Source: Arthrobacter pullicola (GTDB lineage Bacteria; Actinomycetota; Actinomycetes; Actinomycetales; Micrococcaceae). From it: 64,000 nucleotides of DNA. Of this stretch, positions 17,293-24,888 are shown in pieces. Both the position numbers and the translations under genes were made by a program. The stretch spans positions 310,001 through 374,000 of the forward strand of contig NZ_JACSQC010000001.1 of the NCBI RefSeq assembly GCF_014836875.1, given 5' to 3'. Position 1 is the first letter of the stretch, and each line of letters opens with the position of its first letter. The notes under the pieces were generated by a model, which was not told the DNA's origin, made no database searches, and was given only the letters and a program-made list of their open reading frames with translations.

Positions 17293-18353
17293 GCGGCCAC
17301 CACCTGTGCGGCCTCGAGCAGCAGCGCCTCATATTCGTCCACCATCCGCTCGTGCGAACAGAAGGTCTCCGCCCGCTGCCGGGCCGCATCGCGGGACAGT
17401 GCGGCAGCTTCGCGCAGGGCTGCGGCGAGGGCCTCGACGTCGTCAGCCGGCGCCAGGCGCCCGCAGTCCCTGGTGAGGATTTCCGGAAGGGCGCCCCGTT
17501 CAAAGGCTGCGACCGGTGTCCCGGCAGCCAGGGCCTCGGCGGCGACGAGGCCGTAGGGTTCATCCCACCGCGGGGACACGAGGGCGGCGCTGGCACCCTG
17601 TACGGCCCGGCGGAGCGCGGCGTGATCCAAGTGGCCCAGATAGCGGATGTCTTTCCCCAAGTGGGGGCGGACTTCGGCGTCAAAGTATGCGTGGTCATAG
17701 ATGGGACCGGCCAGGTCCAGGGCTGTCCCGGCGCGCTTCGCGGCGTGGATGGCCAGTGCCGTGCCCTTCTCCGGGACGATCCGGCCGAACCAGATGGCCG
17801 GGCCGCCGCCCGGTCCCTGCTGCCAGCGCCGGGTGTCGACTCCGTTGAGGATGGCGGTGCTGTCCACGAGCCCGGACCAGGCGTCGCGGGTATGCGCGCT
17901 GACCGCGATGAACCGGGTGCGCTCACCGCGGACCCGGATGGCTGATTCGATCCAGCCGACCGGGGGTGTGTGCAGGGTGGTCACTAGGGGGACCTGCAGC
18001 AGCCGGGACATGGCGATCGGCAGGTGGTGGATGCTGGTGTTCAGGACGGCGTCGTACTTCCGGTGGCCGGACTCGGCGAGGTCCAGCATCAGCGAAAGGT
18101 AGGCATGGTGTTCGGCCATCCACTGCTCGGGCGGCGAACCGACGTCGCGGCGGGCCGCGCCGCTCATTTCAAACACCGGCACGTCCAGGAACTCGACCCT
18201 CAGGTCCGGGTCGGAACCGGCGGCAGCGAAAAGCGTGATCTCGTGGCCGCGGGCGGTCAGCGCGGAGACCAGCGCATGGGTGTGGGCTTCCAGGCCGCCG
18301 GCGAACGGCTCGCTGATCGGAAACCGGGAGGGTCCGATGACGCAGAGCCTCAC
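17289..18353 (-). CDS. Glycosyltransferase family 4 protein
   Basis: 354 aa, GT-B fold. The acceptor-side glycine loop is FPISEPFAGGLEAHTHALVS; then VTTLHTPP, NGVDTRRWQ and, at the domain boundary, WFGRIVPEKGTALAIHAAK. The donor pocket shows ALVSPRWDEPYGLVAAEALAAGTPVAAF, equivalent to the EX7E signature of GT4 enzymes. No membrane helix. Second gene of the four-gene operon; the stop overlaps the next start. Confidence 0.87.
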   Translation of the reverse strand: MRLCVIGPSRFPISEPFAGGLEAHTHALVSALTARGHEITLFAAAGSDPDLRVEFLDVPVFEMSGAARRDVGSPPEQWMAEHHAYLSLMLDLAESGHRKYDAVLNTSIHHLPIAMSRLLQVPLVTTLHTPPVGWIESAIRVRGERTRFIAVSAHTRDAWSGLVDSTAILNGVDTRRWQQGPGGGPAIWFGRIVPEKGTALAIHAAKRAGTALDLAGPIYDHAYFDAEVRPHLGKDIRYLGHLDHAALRRAVQGASAALVSPRWDEPYGLVAAEALAAGTPVAAFERGALPEILTRDCGRLAPADDVEALAAALREAAALSRDAARQRAETFCSHERMVDEYEALLLEAAQVVAA

Positions 18354-19483
18354 TGCAGCACCCCGCTCCGGTCCAGGAGCGTGGCGTAGATTTCCGCGTG
18401 CTGGGCCGCGATCACCGTGCGCTGTTCGGCGCGCGCCAGGGTGGGCAGCGGCTCCGGCGGGCCGGCCAGCCGGGCGGCGCGGACGGCGGCCTTCAATGAT
18501 TCCGGATCGAGTCCTGCTTCGTCGTGGTGGTAGCCGAACACCGGTCCCTGGCCGGCATAGTAGCCGCAGTCGGGAGCGGCGACGGCGGTGCCCAGGTCCC
18601 GGCAGGCCTCCAGCCAGCCGGAGTGGGTGCCGAACCGGTAGGGCAGCACCGAGAGGTCCAGGCCGGCGAGGTACTCCCAGAGGTCATCATCAGGCAGGAA
18701 ATCGTGGACGTGGAGAACAAGTTCCCCGGCAGCGGCCTGGGCGGTGAGGAAGTGTGCCAGGCCGGCGTCGTACCGGGCCCCGCCGGATTCCAGGACATCC
18801 TTGTGCCCGTTAACCTGCACCACCATGCCGCCGTCCTGCCGGGCAACGTCCAGCAGTGCCTGGATCACGGGCAGCGGCTCCATGCTGGCCCGCAGGCTTT
18901 TGACGTGGACCCCGACGCGGAACTCCTGCCCCGGCGGGGTCTGCGCCGCCCGGCGGACGTACTGTTCCATCGTGTCGAGTTCGACGACGTGCGGGTGCGG
19001 AATCACGTGGGGAGTCCGTCCCCAGCGGCGTTCGATCTCCGCGGCAGCTCCGGCGGTAAGGGTTATCAACGCGTCGGCACCCGGGATCAGGACGTCCAGG
19101 TGCGCGTTGTGCGCTTCGGGGCTGTTGTGGTGGGGATTGCGCAGATCGTGCACCGTGTAGATGAGCGGCTTGCCGTGCCGGCGCAATGCGGTCACGGCGT
19201 CCTGCAGATCCTGCGGGTCCAGGGCATCGAATCCGAAGTGGATGTGGAAAACGTCGAAGGAAGCGGCATTGGCGTCGATCCAGTCCGCGTGCAGCATAAC
19301 CGGCGGCCACCACTTGCCGGTCGCGGGATTGTCCGGGGAATCGGGGTCCGGATCGGGGAGCCGGACCACTTTCGGAAGCTTCTCTGCCTGGCCGGCTGTG
19401 GCGCCAGGGACCGGGTCCAGATGGCGGATGTATACGTGTCCGGAGGGAACACTGGCGACCCGAATGGTGTTGCGCGGCTGCAA
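18350..19483 (-). CDS. Glycosyltransferase (GT-B, family 1/4-like)
   Basis: 377 aa. It opens with RVASVPSGHVYIRHLDP and has FDVFHIHFGFDAL and IYTVHDLRNPHH, phrases of GT4-like acceptor domains. The C-domain includes VGVHVKSLR, VNGHKDVLESGG and LDLSVLPYRFGTHSGWLEACRDL. The usual EX7E motif is replaced by a G-T-H-S-G-W-L-E variant, so the subfamily differs from the neighbouring gene. First gene of the operon; 95 bp upstream lacks other genes and carries an inverted repeat. The product of the pathway is not evident. Confidence 0.75.
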   Translation of the reverse strand: MQPRNTIRVASVPSGHVYIRHLDPVPGATAGQAEKLPKVVRLPDPDPDSPDNPATGKWWPPVMLHADWIDANAASFDVFHIHFGFDALDPQDLQDAVTALRRHGKPLIYTVHDLRNPHHNSPEAHNAHLDVLIPGADALITLTAGAAAEIERRWGRTPHVIPHPHVVELDTMEQYVRRAAQTPPGQEFRVGVHVKSLRASMEPLPVIQALLDVARQDGGMVVQVNGHKDVLESGGARYDAGLAHFLTAQAAAGELVLHVHDFLPDDDLWEYLAGLDLSVLPYRFGTHSGWLEACRDLGTAVAAPDCGYYAGQGPVFGYHHDEAGLDPESLKAAVRAARLAGPPEPLPTLARAEQRTVIAAQHAEIYATLLDRSGVLQ

Positions 19484-19551
19484 TCTGTGACCCCTTTTCC
19501 GTTATGCGGCGGCAGGTCTGAGCAACAACCGGTGCCGCGCGGGTGGTGAAA

Positions 19552-19569
19552 TAGTAAGTAGCGTTACTA
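19552..19569. promoter_or_regulatory. TAGTAA-N6-TTACTA inverted repeat between GT operon and cinA-like gene
   Basis: Perfect 6-bp arms at 19552-19557 and 19564-19569 in a locally A+T-rich stretch of the 128-bp divergent interval. It could be an operator or part of overlapping promoters. No nearby regulator gene suggests its partner. Confidence 0.35.
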
Positions 19570-19611
19570 ATCAATAGCATGCGGACCGGAAAGGGTGGGC
19601 AGCGGCTGAGT

Positions 19612-20091
19612 ATGAACGCCACAAACGGACAGTTGGAAGAGCTTCCACACCGCATCGCGGAGGAGGTGGAACGGGCCGGGCTGAAGGTGGCCCTGGCTGA
19701 GTCGCTGACCTGCGGAAACCTTACGGGAGCGCTGGGGAAGGGCGGCAATACCGGGCAGTGGCTGTGCGGCGGGATCGTGGCGTATCTGACGGAGGTCAAG
19801 CAGTCCGTGCTGGGCGTCAGTCCAGGTCCGGTGGTCAGTGCGCGGTGCGCCGAGGAGATGGCGGCTGGAGCGGCCCGGCTGTTCGGAGCCGACGTCGCCG
19901 TTTCCACCACCGGGGCTGGCGGTCCGGGCCCGCTGGAGGGACAGCCCGCCGGCACTGTGTTCATTGGCTGGAGCTGCAAGGGCGCCACGGGCAGCTCCAA
20001 ACATCAGTTCGACGGCGCTCCGGAGGAAGTCATCGAACAGACCGAAGCGGCGGCGCTGCAGCGGCTGCTTGAACTCGCCAGGCAGGCCTGA
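19612..20091 (+). CDS. CinA-family nicotinamide-nucleotide amidohydrolase (PncC-like)
   Basis: 159 aa using ATG at 19612; an in-frame ATG at 19579 lacks a ribosome site. It is a stand-alone CinA C-terminal domain: VALAESLTCGNLTGAL holds the catalytic Ser/Thr region, GGIVAYLTEVKQSVLGV and VAVSTTGAGGPGPLEGQPAGTVFIGW are conserved family blocks. Members deamidate nicotinamide mononucleotide in pyridine-nucleotide recycling. A hairpin terminator follows. Confidence 0.85.
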   Translation: MNATNGQLEELPHRIAEEVERAGLKVALAESLTCGNLTGALGKGGNTGQWLCGGIVAYLTEVKQSVLGVSPGPVVSARCAEEMAAGAARLFGADVAVSTTGAGGPGPLEGQPAGTVFIGWSCKGATGSSKHQFDGAPEEVIEQTEAAALQRLLELARQA

Positions 20092-20096
20092 GGCAT

Positions 20097-20133
20097 CATC
20101 CCGGCGGGTGACCTTCGTTCAGCCGCCGGGATG
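20097..20133. terminator. Hairpin between convergent cinA-like and recQ genes
   Basis: Perfect 11-bp arms CATCCCGGCGG (20097-20107) and CCGCCGGGATG (20123-20133), loop 15 bases, beginning six bases after the cinA-like stop. Confidence 0.65.
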
Positions 20134-20199
20134 GCGGAACCTGGCGGTCCTTGGCGACCGGTCCCGGAATAACCGCTGCCCGCTGGAGGGGCCGGGACG

Positions 20200-21843
20200 T
20201 CACTGTGCCCTGAGCAGCTCCTTCTCCAGCACCACGTCCACGGAGAGCGTTTTGTAGCCTTCGGAATCGAACAGGACGGTCACGGTGCCGTCGTCGTAGC
20301 TCATCACCATGCCGCGGCCCCACTCTGCGTGGGTCACCTCGGACTGCAGCGGGAAGGGCTGCTCCCCGGCGGGTTCCTGAGGACCCAGTTCCTCGCCCCG
20401 TTCCTCCGCGCGCTCGCAGTTGTCACAGTTCCCGCACATGTCGGGAGCGTCCTCACCGAAGTAGTTCAGCAGGAAGCGCCGGCGGCAGTCACCGGTTTCG
20501 GCGTACTGGCGCATCATCTCCAGCCGGGATGAGTCAATGTTCTCCCGCTTTTCGGCGAATTCGACGGCGGCCTGAACGGCTTTCGCCGCCGTCACAGGCA
20601 GCGCGGTATACCCGGCGCCGCTGGCCTGGACCGAACCGGATTGTTCCAGCAGGCTCAACTGCCCGGAGAGCCGCCGGGCGCTGATATCCAGGTCCTGCCG
20701 GAGCGTGTCCGCGGAGACTGGAGCATCATGGCGTTTCACCACCTTGAAGACCTGGCTCAGCGCCTCCTCGTTGGGGGATTTCGCGGCGAAGAACCGGCGC
20801 AGCCCGAGGTCTTCCGGCCGGTAGTGCAGGAAGATCCCACAGGGTTCCCCATCGCGCCCACCGCGGCCGATCTCCTGGTAATAGCTGTCCACGGAGTCGG
20901 GCACATCCGCGTGCACCACAAACCGCACGTTGGGTTTGTCGATGCCCATGCCGAACGCCGTCGTAGCCACCACCACGTCCAGTGCGTCGTTAAGGAACTG
21001 TTCATGGATCTGCTGCCGGTCCTCGTGGCGCCGCCCTGAGTGGTAGGCATCAGCGCGCAGCCCTTTTTCCTGCAGGGCCTGCGCATATTCCTCGGTTTCC
21101 CTGCGGGTGGCAACGTAGAGCAGTCCGGGGCCGGGCAGCTGCGCGGTCTGGGCCAGGATGGCGCGCCGCTTGTCCTCCGGATTTTCGTGCCGTGCCGCGG
21201 ACAGGCGCAGGTTGGGCCGGTCGAAGCCAAGGGAAACCTGCAGTTCATTCCGCATGCCGAGCTGCTCCACGATCTCGGCTCGAACCGGCGGGGAAGCCGT
21301 AGCCGTCAGGGCGACGACGGGCCGTTCCAGGGCCTTGACCAGAAGATCGAGCTGCAGGTAGTCGGGGCGGAAATCGTGCCCCCAGGCGGAGACGCAGTGT
21401 GCTTCATCGATAACCACTAAGGAGACGTCCAGGGCACGCAGCCGTTCCGCTACTTCCGCCCTGGCCACCTGCTCCGGACCGAGGAAAAGAAACTTTGCCT
21501 GACCGGCGCCGTCCCCCTCTGCCGCGGCCCACGCCTCGTCCCAGTAGGCCTGGGACTGCGCGGAATTGAGCACGTACGCAGCGGTACGGCCAACCGCCTC
21601 GTTAATGGCGTCCGCCTGGTCCTGCTGGAGGGCAATCAATGGTGAAATCACGACGGCGGTCCCCGGCATCGCCATGGCCGGCACCTGGTAGACGGCGGAC
21701 TTTCCGGCGCCGGTGGGCATGATGCAGAGCACGTCCCGGCCCGTGGACGCGGCCTCCATCGCTTCCAGCTGGCCGGGACGGAAATCCTCCCAGCCAAAAA
21801 CCCGGGCAGCTGTGCGCTGCAGATCGGCGCGGGACGGTGACAT
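20200..21843 (-). CDS. recQ: RecQ-family ATP-dependent DNA helicase
   Basis: 547 aa from the ATG at 21843, seven bases after AGGAGG; two earlier in-frame starts sit on or before that site. Motif I PTGAGKS (about 43-49), DEAHCVSAWGHDFRPDY (about 146), motif III ALTATAS and motif VI QEIGRGGRDGEP are present. A Zn-binding RQC-type patch CRRRFLLNYFGEDAPDMCGNCDNC sits near residue 460. No HRDC domain follows; instead the end is a small beta domain around AEWGRGMVMSYDDGTVTVLFDSEGYK. It unwinds DNA 3' to 5' in repair and recombination. Its length suits the short actinobacterial type. Confidence 0.9.
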   Translation of the reverse strand: MSPSRADLQRTAARVFGWEDFRPGQLEAMEAASTGRDVLCIMPTGAGKSAVYQVPAMAMPGTAVVISPLIALQQDQADAINEAVGRTAAYVLNSAQSQAYWDEAWAAAEGDGAGQAKFLFLGPEQVARAEVAERLRALDVSLVVIDEAHCVSAWGHDFRPDYLQLDLLVKALERPVVALTATASPPVRAEIVEQLGMRNELQVSLGFDRPNLRLSAARHENPEDKRRAILAQTAQLPGPGLLYVATRRETEEYAQALQEKGLRADAYHSGRRHEDRQQIHEQFLNDALDVVVATTAFGMGIDKPNVRFVVHADVPDSVDSYYQEIGRGGRDGEPCGIFLHYRPEDLGLRRFFAAKSPNEEALSQVFKVVKRHDAPVSADTLRQDLDISARRLSGQLSLLEQSGSVQASGAGYTALPVTAAKAVQAAVEFAEKRENIDSSRLEMMRQYAETGDCRRRFLLNYFGEDAPDMCGNCDNCERAEERGEELGPQEPAGEQPFPLQSEVTHAEWGRGMVMSYDDGTVTVLFDSEGYKTLSVDVVLEKELLRAQ

Positions 21844-21965
21844 GGGCATTCCTCCTGGCAACAATCAGCGAAACGGACAATTTCGCGGATCCTAAGCCTA
21901 CTGACTTCCGGTCGGAGTCACCGAATGCGGTGGCCGGGCTCACGTCAGGCCAAACCGGGCAGTTT

Positions 21966-22910
21966 TCAGGCCAGCCGGAGTTCTTCCAGGACACGGGCCA
22001 CCCGGGTACGTCCGTTGCTGTCCAGCCCGCGGAGGGGCAGGGGCAGGCTTGCGTGCGGCGCCAGCCCAAGCTGTTCGGCAATGGCGGCCGTAACCCGGAG
22101 GCTGCCGAACTCGGCGAAGAGCTGCCACAGGGGAGCCAGCCGCGCCGATTCGGCGGCGGCGGCGGCTGCTCTGTCCGTCTGGTGCGCCCGGTCCGCCTGG
22201 TCTGCCTCGTCCGCTGTGTTCGCACTGTCCGCCCGGGCGGCACGCAGGATCCGCAGCGCGGGGGCCGGCAGGGTTCCGGCGATTACCGAATACCAGACGT
22301 CGCACCCCGCGGCCAGGCCGTCCGCCGCCGTCGCATCCCCCGAGACGCCGATGGTGACATGCTCCGGAAGCACGGCCCGGATTCCTGCGACCCGATTGCG
22401 GGCCTCCGCTGCATCCCGCGGGACACCGGGGATCTTGATGGACGCGATCCCGGGCAGCTCCGCGATCCGCGCGTACAGCTCCGTGCTGAAGCTGAAATGG
22501 GTGGTGCCGGGGTTGTCGTACACGATCACAGGCAGGTCCGTGCCGGCGGTGACGGCCTGGAAGAGGCCGAGGACGTCGTCGTCGGTCAGCGGCTGATAGC
22601 TGATGGGGGCCAGCAGGACGCCGGCCGCGCCCGCAGCCTCCGCGGAGCGGACGTTGGCCAGGACATGCGAGGTCCGCAGCGCACCGACACCCACGAACAC
22701 CGGCACTCCGCCCGCGTGCTCCACCGCCAGCTGCGCCACCCGGGCACGCTCCGCGGCGGTCAGGTAGGCATAGGAACCGGTGGATCCCAGAGCGGTGATG
22801 GAGTCGACGCCGGAGTCCGCGAGCCGCTGGACGAGGCCGGTGAAGGCGGCCTCGTCAACGGAATCGTCTTTGAGCGGGGTCAGGGGAAATGCGCTGAGGC
22901 CGGTGAACAT
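21966..22910 (-). CDS. DapA-family (dihydrodipicolinate synthase/N-acetylneuraminate lyase) aldolase
   Basis: 314 aa TIM-barrel enzyme. Schiff-base lysine in IASIKIPG (K159), partner tyrosine in VIVYDNPGTT (Y131) and the substrate loop LGSTGSYAYL (residues 41-50) identify the family. The usual GTTGE is GSTGS, so it is unlikely to be the housekeeping lysine enzyme. An Asp/Ala-rich insert near 233-255 is a lineage-specific loop. It follows acdS by 41 bp on the same strand, so the two probably form an operon. The substrate is unknown; pyruvate or 2-oxobutyrate-type aldol chemistry is plausible. Confidence 0.8.
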   Translation of the reverse strand: MFTGLSAFPLTPLKDDSVDEAAFTGLVQRLADSGVDSITALGSTGSYAYLTAAERARVAQLAVEHAGGVPVFVGVGALRTSHVLANVRSAEAAGAAGVLLAPISYQPLTDDDVLGLFQAVTAGTDLPVIVYDNPGTTHFSFSTELYARIAELPGIASIKIPGVPRDAAEARNRVAGIRAVLPEHVTIGVSGDATAADGLAAGCDVWYSVIAGTLPAPALRILRAARADSANTADEADQADRAHQTDRAAAAAAESARLAPLWQLFAEFGSLRVTAAIAEQLGLAPHASLPLPLRGLDSNGRTRVARVLEELRLA

Positions 22911-22951
22911 GAGCTGACTGTAACCCTGCCTTCCGGCGGGTCCGGCAAGTG

Positions 22952-23965
22952 TTACGAGCGGAACAGTCCGCTGTAGGCGTTCAGTGCCAGCTGCCCGCCC
23001 AGATGGGCGTAGAGCACCCTGCTGCCGGCCGGGATCTCCCCGCTGTTCACCAGGGAGATCAGGCCCGCGAGGGACTTTCCCTCGTAGACCGGGTCGGTAA
23101 TCATCGCCTCGAGCGAGGCCCCGAGCCGGATCGCTTCCAGCGTGGAATCCACCGGAATGCCGTAGAGGTCCCCGGCCCAGCCCGCCAGCACGGTGATTTC
23201 GTCATCCCGAAGGTCCCGGCCCAGACCGATCAGCTCCGCCGTGTTCCGGGCGATGCGCTCCACTTGGTCCCGGGTCTTCTGCAGGGTCGCCGAGGCATCG
23301 ATGCCGATCACCCGCCGCGGCCGGTCCTGTCCGGCGAAGCCGGCGATCATGCCGGCGTGGGTGGAGCCGGTGACCGTACAGACAATGATGGTGTCGAAAA
23401 ATATGCCCAGCTCACGCTCCTGCTGCTGAACCTCGTACGCCCAGTTGGCGAAGCCCAGGCCGCCCAACGGATGGTCGGAAGCGCCGGCCGGAATCGCGTA
23501 GGGGGTGCCGCCGTCGGCCTTCACCTCTTCGATGGCGGCCTCCCAGCTGCTGCGGAAACCGATGTCGAACCCGGCACTGTCCAGCCGGACGTCCGCCCCC
23601 ATGATCCGGGAAAGCTGGATGTTCCCAACCCGGTCCGAGAGCGGGTCCGGCCAGTCCACCCAGTTCTCCTGCACCAGCCGTGCCTTCAGCCCCAGCTTTG
23701 CGGCAACCGCGGCAACCTGCCGGGTGTGGTTGGACTGGTAGCCGCCGATGGACACCAGCGTGTCCGCACCCTGCGCCAGCGCGTCCGGCACCAGGTATTC
23801 CAGTTTGCGGGTCTTGTTGCCGCCGAAGGCGAGGCCGCTGTTGACGTCCTCCCGCTTCGCCCAGATCTCGACGCCGCCGCCCAGGTGCTGGCTCAGGCGG
23901 GGGAGCGGGTGGACCGGGCTGGGTCCGAAGGTCAGGGGATAGCGCTCAAAGTCCGTGATGGCCAT
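22952..23965 (-). CDS. acdS: 1-Aminocyclopropane-1-carboxylate (ACC) deaminase
   Basis: 337 aa from the ATG at 23965. With this start the numbering equals that of classical ACC deaminases: PLP lysine in [10 protein letters not shown] is K51, [10 protein letters not shown] gives S78, and the two residues that separate true ACC deaminases from D-cysteine desulfhydrases, E295 (DPVYEGK) and L322 (YAHLGG), are both present together with Y294. The enzyme opens ACC, the ethylene precursor of plants, to 2-oxobutyrate and ammonia. This trait marks plant-associated bacteria. An upstream in-frame ATG at 23983 is possible. No Lrp-type acdR is adjacent. Confidence 0.9.
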   Translation of the reverse strand: MAITDFERYPLTFGPSPVHPLPRLSQHLGGGVEIWAKREDVNSGLAFGGNKTRKLEYLVPDALAQGADTLVSIGGYQSNHTRQVAAVAAKLGLKARLVQENWVDWPDPLSDRVGNIQLSRIMGADVRLDSAGFDIGFRSSWEAAIEEVKADGGTPYAIPAGASDHPLGGLGFANWAYEVQQQERELGIFFDTIIVCTVTGSTHAGMIAGFAGQDRPRRVIGIDASATLQKTRDQVERIARNTAELIGLGRDLRDDEITVLAGWAGDLYGIPVDSTLEAIRLGASLEAMITDPVYEGKSLAGLISLVNSGEIPAGSRVLYAHLGGQLALNAYSGLFRS

Positions 23966-24035
23966 GGGGCGAGTATGCCCCATGCCTCATGCCGGAGCGT
24001 GGAACCCAAGAGCGGGTGGGTCTTGGCGCAGGTCG

Positions 24036-24548
24036 TCAGAAATTCTCGACTGTGCGCCGGATGAGGTGAACCCGCTCGGCCGGGATCCAGCCGGCGACGC
24101 TCTGGTGCGACAAAGGCTCGTTGTCAGAGAAGGGACGGAAACCGTAAGAGCTGATGAGCCTGCGCTGGTCCGATTCCTCCCATTGGCTCGACTGTATGAC
24201 CGCGAGTCTTCCCTCAGCGTCTTCGGCAAGGATTCGGACCAGCCGCGCCCGGCCCAGGTCGCCTGTTACTTCGACCTCCTGAACACCTGAGACTTCGTCA
24301 AGGGGCACGCTGAGAAGGTGTTCAACCGGGGTTGCGGCGAAATTATTGGGATGCCGGCGGATCGTTTTCCATTCAGGGCCGGGAGCCAGGCCGGTCCTGC
24401 TGACCAGCGTCAGGGTTCCGCCCTGGCTCGGCCGGACAGCCCGAAGCTCGTATTCGCAGCCGCGCCAGGTTCCGAAGTTCCCGGTGAGCTTGCTGCCGTC
24501 CGCCCGCCACCTGCTGACGCCCGGCACGAATGATCGTTCCTCTTCCAA
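24036..24548 (-). CDS. Protein of unknown function, 170 aa
   Basis: Starts at a TTG (24548) with GCAGGA just upstream; a GTG seven codons later is an alternative. The predicted protein is soluble, mixed alpha/beta, with conserved-looking stretches WRGCEYELRAVRPSQGGTLT and SSQWEESDQRRLISSYGFRP and a terminal ERVHLIRRTVENF. I do not recognise a family. Its codon use matches the neighbours. It lies 70 bp upstream of acdS on the same strand, so it could head that transcript. Confidence 0.6.
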   Translation of the reverse strand: MEEERSFVPGVSRWRADGSKLTGNFGTWRGCEYELRAVRPSQGGTLTLVSRTGLAPGPEWKTIRRHPNNFAATPVEHLLSVPLDEVSGVQEVEVTGDLGRARLVRILAEDAEGRLAVIQSSQWEESDQRRLISSYGFRPFSDNEPLSHQSVAGWIPAERVHLIRRTVENF

Positions 24549-24648
24549 AATTCCTGCTTTCGGCGGATGCTGTTTCTGTTTTTCACCCTCTCATACGAGC
24601 GGTTCGGACTGTGTGGCGGCAGACCGTCCGTGTTTTGCTCCGTTTTGA
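24549..24648. other. Non-coding stretch upstream of the unknown gene and SulP leader
   Basis: Relatively T-rich on the plus strand (runs such as GTTTCTGTTTTTC). It sits between divergent genes and probably contains their promoters, but I cannot fix -35/-10 pairs. I see no gene here. The following 24649-24888 part is described separately. Confidence 0.3.
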
Positions 24649-24721
24649 GACAATCCTTCCGGTTTGGGACTTTCCTGCCGTGGCGCCGCGCAGGATTGTC
24701 CCCATCTGGCGGGGAAGTCCC
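24649..24721 (+). other. Interlocked inverted repeats in the SulP leader (possible structured RNA)
   Basis: Arm A GACAATCCT (24649-24657) pairs perfectly with A' AGGATTGTC (24692-24700). Arm B GGGACTTTCCT (24666-24676) pairs with B' GGGGAAGTCCC (24711-24721) over 11 positions with two G-U pairs. The order A-B-A'-B' is that of a pseudoknot. A third hairpin, TCCTGC (24673-24678) with GCAGGA (24690-24695), competes with both. This mutually exclusive pairing resembles an attenuator or riboswitch. It lies 170 bp before the transporter start; it could instead belong to the minus-strand transcript. Confidence 0.4.
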
Positions 24722-24888
24722 GAAACGCAGGGAAACTAGGCCATGCCGGACCGAACTACGCTCCGGACCGCGTCTCGGCCAGCGGCTGGACTTCCCTTGA
24801 GGGGACACCGCGCCGGTATTCTGGAACCGGATTCGTCGCACGGCCCCCGGCATTCCGCCCCGGCCGCCGAATGCCCCCGCACACCCGA

